A stretch of 64,000 nt of DNA from Flavobacterium rivuli WB 3.3-2 = DSM 21788 (GTDB lineage Bacteria; Bacteroidota; Bacteroidia; Flavobacteriales; Flavobacteriaceae), in NCBI RefSeq assembly GCF_000378485.1, contig NZ_KB899966.1, forward strand, positions 620,001 to 684,000, in the 5' to 3' direction. The position numbers were made by a program, and so were the translations under genes. Numbering within the stretch: the stretch's first letter is position 1; each line of letters starts with the position of its first letter. Shown here piece after piece: positions 16,786 through 25,533 of the stretch. Below the pieces are notes generated by a model that saw only the letters and a list, made by a program, of their open reading frames with translations, searched no databases and had not been told where the DNA came from.

Positions 16786-16827
16786 AAATAGCCTGTATTC
16801 ACTTTTTGATTACAGGCTATTTTTTAT
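16786..16827 (+). terminator. Terminator inside the glucan locus
   Basis: AAATAGCCTGTA (16786-16797) pairs perfectly with TACAGGCTATTT (16811-16822), followed by T residues. It separates the import genes from the hydrolase genes, so readthrough would set their ratio unless the hydrolases have their own promoter. Confidence 0.85.
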
Positions 16828-16887
16828 ACCCAACCCTGCCCTTTTATAGTTGCAAATTGCTATAATTTGAATTAACAATTTTAAAAA

Positions 16888-18339
16888 ATGAAGAAAAATC
16901 TTGTAACCTGCCTTTTGTTATTATCAGGAACAATCTGGGCACAACAGGCATCAACTCAAAAAAATAATTATACAGCTGCCGGTAAAAAGGTAACGGTATA
17001 TACAACCGCAGATAGCATAAACTTAAGGTTAACACAAACCGATAACCTTACCTTTTCTGCATCTAAACAGCCTCTGGAAACAGAGATATCCATTTTTGTA
17101 GAACCTCAAAAAACCTTCCAGACCATTATGGGTATTGGAGGTGCCATAACCGATGCCAGCGCAGAGGTTTTTGCTAAACTATCTCCGGTAAAACAAAAAG
17201 AATTTTTAACTGCTTATTACGATAAAAAAGATGGTATAGGGTACAATATTATACGTACTAACATACACAGCTGCGATTTTAGCAGTGGCAGTTATACTTA
17301 TATTAAAGAGGGCGATAAAAGCCTTAAATCTTTTACTATAGACCACGATAAAAAATACCGGATACCGCTTATAAAACAAGCTTTAAAGGCTGTAGGTGGC
17401 CCGGTAACGCTTTACGTGAGCCCTTGGAGTCCACCTGCTTTTATGAAGGATAATAAGAATATGCTTAAAGGCGGTAAGCTATTGCCTGAATATTATCAGA
17501 CATGGGCAGACTATTATGTTAAGTTTATTAAGGCATACGAAAAAGAAGGCATACCCGTATGGGGGCTTAGCATACAAAACGAACCTATGGCTACACAAAC
17601 ATGGGAGTCGTGCATTTTTACTGCCGAAGAGGAACGCGATTTTCTTAAAAACTACCTGGGCCCAACTATTAGGAAAGAACTGGGCGACAAAAAAATAATT
17701 GTTTGGGACCATAACCGCGACCTTATGAACCAGCGTGCCAATGTAATATTTTCTGACCCCGAAGCTGCAAAATATGCCTGGGGAATGGGTTTCCATTGGT
17801 ACGAAACATGGGCAGGCGGAGAACCAATGTTTGAAAATGTACAAAAGGTACATGAAGCCTACCCTGATAAAAACCTGATGTTTACAGAGGGATGCATGGA
17901 AGCTTTTAATGCTGCCAAATATCAGTACTGGCCTACCGGCGAGCGTTATGGTAAGCAAATGATAAACGACTTTAATAACGGCACCGTGGGGTGGACAGAC
18001 TGGAATATTTTGCTTGACGAAAAAGGTGGCCCTAACCATGTAGGTAACTTTTGTTTTGCCCCTATTCATGCCGATACTAAAACGGGAGAGCTTATATATA
18101 CTCCGTCTTATTACTACATAGGGCACTTTTCTAAATTCGTACAGCCAGATGCTAAACGCGTAAGTTCGGCAGTAAGCCGCAGCCAGCTGCTTAGCGCCTC
18201 TTTTATAAATAAAGACGGCAAAATGGCTACTGTAGTTATGAACCAAAGCGATAAAAAGGTTACCTACAGCCTTATCATTGGTATACAAAAAGTATCTGCA
18301 ACGGTACCTGCACATGGAATACAAACCCTGGTTTATTAA
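16888..18339 (+). CDS. GH30 glycoside hydrolase (subfamily 1-like, beta-glucosidase/beta-1,6-glucosidase)
   Basis: The product is 483 residues. A signal peptide (about 1-19, ending WAQQ) precedes a GH30 catalytic barrel and a C-terminal beta domain. The acid/base is Glu232 in SIQNEP and the nucleophile Glu334 in MFTEGC. The segments GIGYNIIR, SCDFS, DPEAAKYAWG and HWYETW resemble glucocerebrosidase, which places it in GH30_1. GH30_1 enzymes in laminarin loci remove beta-1,6-linked glucose branches. That substrate is inferred from context. It has no sorting tail, so it is probably periplasmic. Confidence 0.88.
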   Translation: MKKNLVTCLLLLSGTIWAQQASTQKNNYTAAGKKVTVYTTADSINLRLTQTDNLTFSASKQPLETEISIFVEPQKTFQTIMGIGGAITDASAEVFAKLSPVKQKEFLTAYYDKKDGIGYNIIRTNIHSCDFSSGSYTYIKEGDKSLKSFTIDHDKKYRIPLIKQALKAVGGPVTLYVSPWSPPAFMKDNKNMLKGGKLLPEYYQTWADYYVKFIKAYEKEGIPVWGLSIQNEPMATQTWESCIFTAEEERDFLKNYLGPTIRKELGDKKIIVWDHNRDLMNQRANVIFSDPEAAKYAWGMGFHWYETWAGGEPMFENVQKVHEAYPDKNLMFTEGCMEAFNAAKYQYWPTGERYGKQMINDFNNGTVGWTDWNILLDEKGGPNHVGNFCFAPIHADTKTGELIYTPSYYYIGHFSKFVQPDAKRVSSAVSRSQLLSASFINKDGKMATVVMNQSDKKVTYSLIIGIQKVSATVPAHGIQTLVY

Positions 18340-18360
18340 ACCGGTAAAAAAATTATTTCG

Positions 18361-21300
18361 ATGAAAAAAATATTATACATACTCTTACTGGCCATTGGTG
18401 CACCGGCTTTTAGTCAGGGATACCTGCATCAGGACAATCAGGAAATAAAAGACGGTAATGGCAATAACGTATTGCTTCGCGGCCTTGGCCTTGGCGGCTG
18501 GATGATACAGGAAGGCTACATGCTGCAAACGGGAGCCTTTGCAGGGCCACAGCATGAAATTCGCCAGAAAATTACCGCCCTTATCGGCGAAGAAAGAACC
18601 GAAGCTTTTTACCAGTCATACCGCGATAACGGTATTACAAAAAGAGATATAGACTCGCTTAAAGCGTGGGGTTTTAACTCTGTGCGTTTGCCCATGCACT
18701 ATAACCTTTATACGTTACCAATAGAACTGGAACCTGTTGCAGGCCAGGATACATGGCTTGATGAAGGTTTTACCCGTACCGACCAGTTACTGCAATGGTG
18801 TGAGGAAAACGAAATGTACCTTATACTGGATATGCATGCTACACCGGGCGGCCAGGGAGTAGACGCCAATATATCTGACTATGATGATAGTAAACCATCA
18901 TTATGGGATAGTGCAGAGAACCGCAGAAAAATGGTAGCCTTATGGCGCAGGCTTGCCGATAGGTATAAGAATGAACAATGGATAGGCGCATATGATTTGA
19001 TAAATGAACCAAACTGGAACTTTACAGGTAGTAACCAAAATGGTTGCGATGAAGGATCTAACATTCCGCTAAGGCAGTTAATGGTAGATGTTACTACAGC
19101 CATAAGGGAGGTAGATACTAACCACATGATTATTATAGAAGGTAACTGCTGGGGCAATAACTACAACGGTATCTTCCCATTGTGGGATACTAACATGGCC
19201 CTTAGCTTTCATAAATACTGGAACAATAATTCAACGGGCTCTATACAGGGTATGCTAAACTTTAGGTCGCAATACAATGTGCCTATATGGCTTGGTGAAA
19301 GTGGCGAGAATAGTAACGTTTGGTTTAGGGATGCTATAGCCCTTATGGAGCAAAATAACATAGGCTGGGCGTTCTGGCCGGTAAAAAAGGTAGAAAGTAT
19401 AGCAGGCATTACAGATGTTACCAAGACAGCAGCTTATCAGCAATTGCTTAACTACTGGGGTGGCACCGGCACAGCACCAACTGCAGATGAGGCTACTGCA
19501 ACATTGATGGATCTTGCGGATAAATATAAAATGGAGAACGTTAAAGTAAAATATGACGTTTTAGATGCTATGTTCCGCCAGGTAACAAGTACAGAAACAT
19601 TACCGTACAAAAACCACCCGCTGCCGGGCAAGGTTTATGCTACAGAGTATGATTTAGGCCGCTACCAGTATGCTTATAACGATGCCGAAGTTGCTACGTA
19701 CCATACCGATGGTGGCAGCTATGTAGCATGGAACCAGGGTTGGTCTATGCGTAACGATGGTGTAGATATACAGGCTTGTACAGATACTGAAACAAATGGC
19801 TTTCAGGTAGGTTACACGAATGCAGGCGAATGGCTTTTATATACCCTCACTAATGAAAATGCTACTGCCTATGATATTGATATTCGCTATGCAGGCTTTG
19901 GAGGTTCTTTACACCTTGAAGACGAAAATGGCAGGATATCTGAACCTGTTATTCTCGCCTCCTCCGGTGGTTACAGCACATGGTCTACAGTAACTATTAA
20001 TGATATAATATTAAAAGCAGGAACCAGCAAGTTGAAATTAGTGATAGATGGCGCAGGCTTTAACCTTAATTTTATTGAGTTTAAAAACCCTGTGGCCGCC
20101 GCAAATGCCGATTTTAAAGTAGTAGATGCTACAACTAATGTTTTAGGTGATAAAATTATTATAACATTTAACAAGCCGCTTCAGGCGGGTATCAACTTTA
20201 CACAAAGCAGCCTTTCTTTAAAAGTAAACAATACCGCTGTTGCAATAACAGGTTATTCAGATGTTGCGGGGAACACCTTTACATTAACTCCTGCAACTGC
20301 TATTAATGCTAACGATGTGGTGTTACTTAGCTATGCAGGTACAAACATTATTGCTACAGATGCTACTGTGCAAACTGCCTTTACAGATAAACCTGTAGCT
20401 AACCGCATGGGCACTATTTTACAAATACCCGGTACTATACAGGCCGAAGCTTTTTATGCAAACAATGGTCTGAGCCTTGAAACTACAACCGATGTGGGTG
20501 GTGGCCAAAACATTGGTTACACAGATGTAGAAGACTATCTTGATTATCTTGTAAATATAAATGAGGCAAGCAATTACAGGATAGAATACCGTACTGCAGG
20601 CGAAAGTCAGACCGGCAGGATTAAATTACAGCTTATAAATGCAACTACGCAGGATATACAAACAGTAACCCTTAACCCTACCGGGGCATGGCAAACCTGG
20701 CAAACTACAGTGTCTACCGCACAAATGCCTGCAGGCAGGTATTTTATGAGGATTTTAGTAGATGCATCGGGCTTTAACTTTAACTGGGTTAAATTTACTC
20801 CTATCGCATCCGATGATGATGCCGACGGAGTTCCTAACTCGCTCGACCTTTGTGCCAATACACCCGCAGGAACAGTAGTAGACTTTAATGGCTGTACTTT
20901 ATTTACATTAGCTGCAAACAACTTTACAGTACTCGTAGCCGACGAAACGTGCAGAAGCTCTAACAACGGCAGCATTGCAGTTACATCAGCTTCAAACCAT
21001 AATTTTGTAGCTACACTTACAGGTACAGCTTCTCAAACAACTAATTTTACAACCACTGCAACGCTCGGCAACCTTGCTGCAGGTACTTATGAGCTGTGTA
21101 TTACATTACCTGAGGCACCGGCTTACAGGCAGTGTTTTAGTGTTGTTATAAAAGAGCCCCGCGACCTTTCTGTACTGTCTCGCGTGTCTAACGCTGAGCG
21201 TACTGTCGAAGTAGACCTTAACGGAGGTAACCTGTATACCATTACACTTAACAACCAAACGTTTACAACAACAAGAAGCACCGTGAGCCTTTCGCTAAAC

Positions 21301-21621
21301 CCGGGCATAAATAATCTTGAAATAAAAGCAGATAATGATTGCCAGGGTATTTACAGGCAAAGTATTACTCTAAGCGACACAGCTGTAGTGTACCCTAACC
21401 CGGTAAGCGGTAGTAACATTGTAAATGTTGCAATGCCTCTTGGTAAGGAAAATATATCTATAGAGGTTTACAGTACACTTGGCAACAGGGTGTATGTAAA
21501 AGAATACAACCCGCAAAACGGTATGCCTACAGTAGATATGAGCCAGCTTCAGGGTGGTATTTATATCATGAAAATAGTATCTGGCACCTATACATCTAAC
21601 GTTAAAATAGTGAAAGAATGA
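18361..21621 (+). CDS. Multidomain GH5 glycanase with two CBM6 modules and T9SS sorting tail
   Basis: The product is 1086 residues. A signal peptide (about 1-19) leads into a GH5 barrel (20-370) with acid/base Glu216 (LINEPNW) and nucleophile Glu313 (WLGESGEN). A CBM6-like module follows (about 420-575), then an Ig-like SWM-type domain (about 583-680) and a second CBM6-like module (about 688-817). A thrombospondin type 3-like segment rich in Asp lies at about 818-850. The last 75 residues are a type A T9SS tail (YPNPVSG, GGIYIMKI, KIVKE). It should be secreted to the surface or medium and start the breakdown of the polymer. The exact GH5 subfamily is not assigned. The gene starts 21 bases after the GH30 gene. 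Confidence 0.9.
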   Translation: MKKILYILLLAIGAPAFSQGYLHQDNQEIKDGNGNNVLLRGLGLGGWMIQEGYMLQTGAFAGPQHEIRQKITALIGEERTEAFYQSYRDNGITKRDIDSLKAWGFNSVRLPMHYNLYTLPIELEPVAGQDTWLDEGFTRTDQLLQWCEENEMYLILDMHATPGGQGVDANISDYDDSKPSLWDSAENRRKMVALWRRLADRYKNEQWIGAYDLINEPNWNFTGSNQNGCDEGSNIPLRQLMVDVTTAIREVDTNHMIIIEGNCWGNNYNGIFPLWDTNMALSFHKYWNNNSTGSIQGMLNFRSQYNVPIWLGESGENSNVWFRDAIALMEQNNIGWAFWPVKKVESIAGITDVTKTAAYQQLLNYWGGTGTAPTADEATATLMDLADKYKMENVKVKYDVLDAMFRQVTSTETLPYKNHPLPGKVYATEYDLGRYQYAYNDAEVATYHTDGGSYVAWNQGWSMRNDGVDIQACTDTETNGFQVGYTNAGEWLLYTLTNENATAYDIDIRYAGFGGSLHLEDENGRISEPVILASSGGYSTWSTVTINDIILKAGTSKLKLVIDGAGFNLNFIEFKNPVAAANADFKVVDATTNVLGDKIIITFNKPLQAGINFTQSSLSLKVNNTAVAITGYSDVAGNTFTLTPATAINANDVVLLSYAGTNIIATDATVQTAFTDKPVANRMGTILQIPGTIQAEAFYANNGLSLETTTDVGGGQNIGYTDVEDYLDYLVNINEASNYRIEYRTAGESQTGRIKLQLINATTQDIQTVTLNPTGAWQTWQTTVSTAQMPAGRYFMRILVDASGFNFNWVKFTPIASDDDADGVPNSLDLCANTPAGTVVDFNGCTLFTLAANNFTVLVADETCRSSNNGSIAVTSASNHNFVATLTGTASQTTNFTTTATLGNLAAGTYELCITLPEAPAYRQCFSVVIKEPRDLSVLSRVSNAERTVEVDLNGGNLYTITLNNQTFTTTRSTVSLSLNPGINNLEIKADNDCQGIYRQSITLSDTAVVYPNPVSGSNIVNVAMPLGKENISIEVYSTLGNRVYVKEYNPQNGMPTVDMSQLQGGIYIMKIVSGTYTSNVKIVKE

Positions 21622-22316
21622 AAAAGATAATAGTAGCATTAACTATGGTATCTCTAATTGCTGCAGGCTGTGGCAGTAGTGATGACGGTAATGGCAACTC
21701 AGGTGGCGGCACTACTGCCGCTACCCTTAGCCTGCCTACAAATAATTCTGAATGTATTACAGGTACAAGTATTAATGATTCGCAAAGCGCTGTTACTTTT
21801 GAATGGACAGCCGTGCCAAATACAGTAACGTATTTTGTGAATGTAACGAACCTTAACACCGCTAATGCCCAGCCGATACAATATAGTGCGGGTACCAATA
21901 CAACCCAAACTATAAACCTGTTAAAAGGTACTCCCTACTCCTGGTATGTGTCGTCCAGGAAAGCGTCGGGAGAGACCGGTCAAAGTGAAAAATGGAAATT
22001 TTATAATGCAGGCGATCCTGTAACAAGCCATGCGCCGTTTCCGGCAGACCTTGTAAGCCCGGTTATGAGCAGTACTATTTTAACTACAAGTATAACTTTA
22101 CAATGGAGAAGCAGCGATATAGATAATGATATTGCAAACCATAAAGTATATATGGATACTAATACAAATCCTTCTACACTTGTGGGTACGGTAACACAAC
22201 AGTCTTTACCAAACCTTACGGTTAATAGTGGCGGAACCTATTACTGGAAAGTTGTAACTACAGATGGTGCTGGCAATGCAACAACATCGCCTGTGTTTCA
22301 GTTTAAGGTACAGTAA
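21618..22316 (+). CDS. Surface lipoprotein with two fibronectin III-like domains
   Basis: The product is 232 residues. The lipoprotein signal ends at Cys18, followed by GSSDDGNGN, an acidic patch that fits the lipoprotein export signal for surface display in Bacteroidetes. Two Fn3-like repeats follow (about 37-130 and 140-232), each with a W-x-Y/V core (FEWTAVPNTVTYFVNV, YYWKVVTTDGAGN). The ATG overlaps the stop of the GH5 gene as ATGA. It is likely an accessory surface glycan-binding protein. Confidence 0.75.
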   Translation: MKKIIVALTMVSLIAAGCGSSDDGNGNSGGGTTAATLSLPTNNSECITGTSINDSQSAVTFEWTAVPNTVTYFVNVTNLNTANAQPIQYSAGTNTTQTINLLKGTPYSWYVSSRKASGETGQSEKWKFYNAGDPVTSHAPFPADLVSPVMSSTILTTSITLQWRSSDIDNDIANHKVYMDTNTNPSTLVGTVTQQSLPNLTVNSGGTYYWKVVTTDGAGNATTSPVFQFKVQ

Positions 22317-22342
22317 ATTTAATATTTTTTTTGTGATACAAG

Positions 22343-22377
22343 AGAGGCTGCTTATTGGGCAGCCTCTTCTTTTTTAT
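22343..22377 (+). terminator. Terminator at the end of the glucan locus
   Basis: AGAGGCTGC (22343-22351), a seven-base loop and GCAGCCTCT (22359-22367) form a 9-bp perfect stem followed by TCTTTTTT. Confidence 0.88.
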
Positions 22378-22395
22378 ATTTTTCACAGCACGTAT

Positions 22396-22950
22396 TTACC
22401 AGTCGGTAGATGGTTTATAATTGCCTTTTCTGATGGCTTTAATTAATAATCGTGTGAAAGCATTAAAATGGGTTTCAACTATTTTTTTTGCCTGCGGTTC
22501 TATAAGCTTTCCCTTATCATCCCAGAATGAAGGGAAAGGCATAACATGCTTTTCGTTATTAACATCGGTATAATATATCTCTATTTTACTGTACGTTACT
22601 TTTACCCTGTTATCTTTAAATTCTGTAGTGGTTGTAAAGGTTGCGTAATAAGTAAACTCTTCTTTACTCTTGTTTCTTTTACTTTTAGAAATGAACGTAT
22701 CGTTAGATACAAAACTTAAGAGGCTGCCTTTTTCGGCACTATCCATAACACTGGCAATACCACTATTGTATGTTTCCTGAATGTATTTATTAGCATGGCT
22801 GTATAAGGTATCTGCCGGAACACCATCAAAATAAGCTATAAAATAGTTTTTAGTTTCATCCTGCTTAGATACTAATCCGGCAGGTATAATTACAAAATCC
22901 TGTGCAAATGTGGCGGTACACGTCAGTAAAAATAATAATAGTGTTTTCAT
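22396..22950 (-). CDS. Secreted protein, DUF4468-like
   Basis: The product is 184 residues with a signal peptide (about 1-16, ending TFAQ). The mature part resembles the DUF4468, TBP-like fold proteins of Bacteroidetes: an early segment with Lys and Tyr, a central beta-rich stretch (YYATFTTTTEFKDNRVKVTYSKIEIYY) and a C-terminal helix pair. The function is unknown. It is a single gene convergent with the glucan locus and divergent from the his leader. Confidence 0.6.
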   Translation of the reverse strand: MKTLLLFLLTCTATFAQDFVIIPAGLVSKQDETKNYFIAYFDGVPADTLYSHANKYIQETYNSGIASVMDSAEKGSLLSFVSNDTFISKSKRNKSKEEFTYYATFTTTTEFKDNRVKVTYSKIEIYYTDVNNEKHVMPFPSFWDDKGKLIEPQAKKIVETHFNAFTRLLIKAIRKGNYKPSTDW

Positions 22951-23138
22951 AAAATTCTAATTAAGTTTTAAAAGATAATAAGTGGATTCTTACAAGTTAT
23001 AAACATATTGGCATGTTTTTATATACTGTATATGATGTAAATAAAGCAAATAAAACAGTTTATTCCTACGCAATTATATCAACTTTAAGAAACTAACTCG
23101 TAATTACACAAGCACTTGTTAATTAAATTTAAAAAAAC
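22951..23138. other. AT-rich spacer before the his promoter
   Basis: No ORF of note is present. It must hold the promoter of the minus-strand gene at 22396, where TATCTTTTA-like sequence near its start is the only hint. Nothing else is recognised. Confidence 0.4.
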
Positions 23139-23168
23139 TTTGCAGTCATAACTTAATTCATATATTTG
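23139..23168 (+). promoter_or_regulatory. Promoter of the histidine operon
   Basis: TTTG (23139-23142), an 18-base spacer and TATATTTG (23161-23168) match the Bacteroidetes -33/-7 consensus. Transcription would start near 23175, about 30 bases before the leader peptide. Confidence 0.75.
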
Positions 23169-23205
23169 CTTCAATATAAAGCAGCAATGCTGTAACGTAC
23201 AAAAA

Positions 23206-23268
23206 ATGGTATTTAATCAATTACATCATCATCATTTACTAACTGGCTCATACGCGAGTAGGAAATGA
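23206..23268 (+). CDS. hisL: Histidine operon leader peptide
   Basis: The 20-codon frame reads MVFNQLHHHHLLTGSYASRK and then TGA, with four consecutive CAT His codons at 23224-23235. It lies between the promoter and a terminator hairpin in front of hisG. A run of codons for the operon's own product is the hallmark of attenuation by ribosome stalling. It is too short for most gene finders. No homologue was consulted. Confidence 0.85.
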   Translation: MVFNQLHHHHLLTGSYASRK

Positions 23269-23294
23269 TTTTGTAGTAACCACAATATTTTTCT

Positions 23295-23327
23295 AAACCC
23301 GTCTGAGTAAAATCAGTCGGGTTTTTT
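23295..23327 (+). terminator. Attenuator hairpin of the histidine operon
   Basis: AAACCCG-T-CTGA (23295-23306) pairs with TCAG-T-CGGGTTT (23313-23324) around a six-base loop, with one T/T mismatch, followed by a T run. It lies 27 bases after the leader stop and 53 bases before hisG. I could not draw a convincing antiterminator by eye. Confidence 0.85.
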
Positions 23328-23379
23328 GTTTTTTAAAGATCACTCTACTTTTTTTATTCAGGCTTTTAACCAAAAAACA

Positions 23380-24237
23380 ATGAATAAACTAAAGATTGCT
23401 GTCCAGAAAAACGGACGGTTAAGTGAAAAATCACTACAACTGCTAAGCGAATGCGGCATTAAACTCTCTAACGGGGAGCGAAAATTAAAGACCGTATCGT
23501 CTAACTTTCCTATTGAGATACTCTTTTTGCGCGACGATGATATTCCTCAATATGTAGAGCAGGGCGTTGCAGATATTGGCATCCTTGGCGAGAACGAAGT
23601 TTGGGAAAAAAACAAAGATGTATTAACCATACACAAACTGGGCTTTGCTAATTGCAGGCTCTCCCTTGCATTACCAAAAGATATTGATTATAGGGACCTC
23701 TCCTACTTTAATAATAAAAAAATAGCCACCAGCTATCCTGTTATCTTAGATAAATTCTTCAAAGAAAACAACCTTACCGTAGAGATAGAAACAATAGGAG
23801 GCAGTGTAGAGATTGCACCGGGGATAGGCCTTGCCGATGGTATTTTTGATATTGTAAGTACCGGCAGTACCCTGCAAATTAATGGGCTTAAGGAGGTTGA
23901 AGTGGTTACCAAAAGTGAGGCGGTGCTAATAAGCAACAAAACGCTAAGTGCCGAAAAACAGTATATTTTAGAAAGGCTGTTGTTCAGGATACAATCGGTT
24001 AAGAATGCTGCCGAGAACAAATATATACTACTTAATGCTCCTAACGAATCGGTAGCAGAAATTGCGAGGATATTACCCGGAATGAAAAGCCCTACCATAC
24101 TGCCCCTTAAAGAAGAAGGCTGGAGCAGCATACACTCTGTTGTTAAGGAAGACCAGTTTTGGGATATTATAGACCAGCTTAAAAAACTGGGGGCCGAAGG
24201 TATATTGGTTATTAATGTAGAAAAAATGATACTGTAA
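23380..24237 (+). CDS. hisG: ATP phosphoribosyltransferase
   Basis: The product is 285 residues, the long form with a C-terminal allosteric domain. It makes the first step of histidine synthesis, joining ATP and PRPP. The pattern KIAVQKNGRLSEKSLQLL opens the protein, GVADIGILGENEV and DIVSTGSTLQ mark the catalytic halves, and the regulatory domain runs from about 205 (ARILPGMKSPTILPL). The ATG at 23380 is chosen over an upstream start at 23326, which lies in the attenuator T run. The long form is expected to be inhibited by histidine. Confidence 0.96.
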   Translation: MNKLKIAVQKNGRLSEKSLQLLSECGIKLSNGERKLKTVSSNFPIEILFLRDDDIPQYVEQGVADIGILGENEVWEKNKDVLTIHKLGFANCRLSLALPKDIDYRDLSYFNNKKIATSYPVILDKFFKENNLTVEIETIGGSVEIAPGIGLADGIFDIVSTGSTLQINGLKEVEVVTKSEAVLISNKTLSAEKQYILERLLFRIQSVKNAAENKYILLNAPNESVAEIARILPGMKSPTILPLKEEGWSSIHSVVKEDQFWDIIDQLKKLGAEGILVINVEKMIL

Positions 24238-24240
24238 GCC

Positions 24241-25533
24241 ATGATACAAAAAATAATGAACCCCCAGCCTGCTGAATGGGAAGGCCTGTGCCAACGCCCG
24301 GAACTACCTATTGCCGACCTGCAACAACTGGTACAGCAAATTTTTACCGATGTAAAAAAGAACGGCGATGCTGCCGTTAAAAAATATACATCCTTATTTG
24401 ACGGTGCTGTGACCGATACCCTGAAAGTATCTGAAGCAGAAATTAACGAAGCCATTGCACAGGTGCCATCCGAACTAAAAGAAGCGATACAGACAGCAAA
24501 GGCCAATATTGAGAAATTTCACACATCTCAAATTGAGCAAAAACAAGTAACCGAAACCACTGCCGGAGTAAACTGCTGGAGAGAGAGCCGCGGTATAGAA
24601 AAGGTAGGTATCTACATCCCCGGAGGGTCGGCACCATTGTTTTCTACGGTATTAATGTTGGGCATACCTGCACAAATAGCAGGCTGTAAAGAAGTTATAA
24701 TGTGTACCCCTCCTGACAAAAACGGTGTAATTAACCCCGCGATTTTGTATGCAGCAAGTGTTGTGGGAGTTACAGCTATTTATAAAGTTGGCGGTATACA
24801 AGCCATTGCCGCACTTGCCGTGGGTACAGATAGTGTGCCTAAAGTATTCAAAATTTTTGGCCCCGGTAACCAGTATGTTGCTGCCGCTAAACAATATGCT
24901 GTAAATTATAATGTTGCGACCGACCTGCCCGCCGGGCCAAGCGAAGTGCTTGTTATTGCCGATGCTACCTGCAATCCTGAGTTTGTAGCTGCCGATTTAC
25001 TCTCTCAGGCAGAGCATGGTGCAGACAGCCAGGTCATTTTACTATCTGATAATGAAACGGTTTTAGATGCTGTAAATAAAGCCATAGAAAAACAGACGGA
25101 TGAACTTCCACGTAAAGACATTGTGGTAAAGTGCCTGCTAAACAGTAAATCGATATTGATAAACAGCATAGATGAGTGCGTTACATTCAGTAATATTTAC
25201 GCGCCGGAACACCTGATTATAGCGTCGGACAGAGCAGAAGATTATGCAGATGGTATTACCAGTGCAGGGTCGGTATTTTTGGGGAACTATAGTTGCGAGA
25301 GCGCCGGCGATTATGCCAGCGGAACCAACCACACATTACCTACTAACGGTTATGCCAGGAATTACAGCGGCGTATCGTTAGATAGTTTTGTAAAGAAAAT
25401 AACCTTCCAGAAAATAACTGCCACCGGTTTACAGAACATAGGCCCTGCCATAGAAATTATGGCTGCCGCCGAACAGCTTAATGCCCACAAAAATGCCGTA
25501 ACAATTCGCTTAAAAAGGTTGCAAAATGTTTGA
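24241..25533 (+). CDS. hisD: Histidinol dehydrogenase
   Basis: The product is 430 residues, normal length. It oxidises histidinol to histidine in two NAD-dependent steps at a zinc site. Family segments include EKVGIYIPGGSAPLFSTVLM, GPGNQYVAAAK, the zinc region QAEHGADSQ and the late SAGDYASGTNHTLPT. The start is three bases after the hisG stop. The end overlaps hisC by eight bases. Confidence 0.97.
   Translation: MIQKIMNPQPAEWEGLCQRPELPIADLQQLVQQIFTDVKKNGDAAVKKYTSLFDGAVTDTLKVSEAEINEAIAQVPSELKEAIQTAKANIEKFHTSQIEQKQVTETTAGVNCWRESRGIEKVGIYIPGGSAPLFSTVLMLGIPAQIAGCKEVIMCTPPDKNGVINPAILYAASVVGVTAIYKVGGIQAIAALAVGTDSVPKVFKIFGPGNQYVAAAKQYAVNYNVATDLPAGPSEVLVIADATCNPEFVAADLLSQAEHGADSQVILLSDNETVLDAVNKAIEKQTDELPRKDIVVKCLLNSKSILINSIDECVTFSNIYAPEHLIIASDRAEDYADGITSAGSVFLGNYSCESAGDYASGTNHTLPTNGYARNYSGVSLDSFVKKITFQKITATGLQNIGPAIEIMAAAEQLNAHKNAVTIRLKRLQNV

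Noticed and set aside
16786..16827. Hairpin between the PKD lipoprotein and GH30 as a sign that the locus ends there
   Set aside because: The genes after it continue the same functional set on the same strand with short gaps, so it is treated as internal to the locus.
17479..18324. 281-codon open frame on the minus strand inside the GH30 gene
   Set aside because: It lies wholly antisense to a full-length GH30 with both catalytic Glu residues. Its Tyr- and Arg-rich composition has no family likeness and no promoter box precedes it.
23733..24506. 257-codon minus-strand frame across hisG and hisD
   Set aside because: It is Ser-rich antisense of two intact his genes and spans their junction. 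It is a codon-bias shadow.
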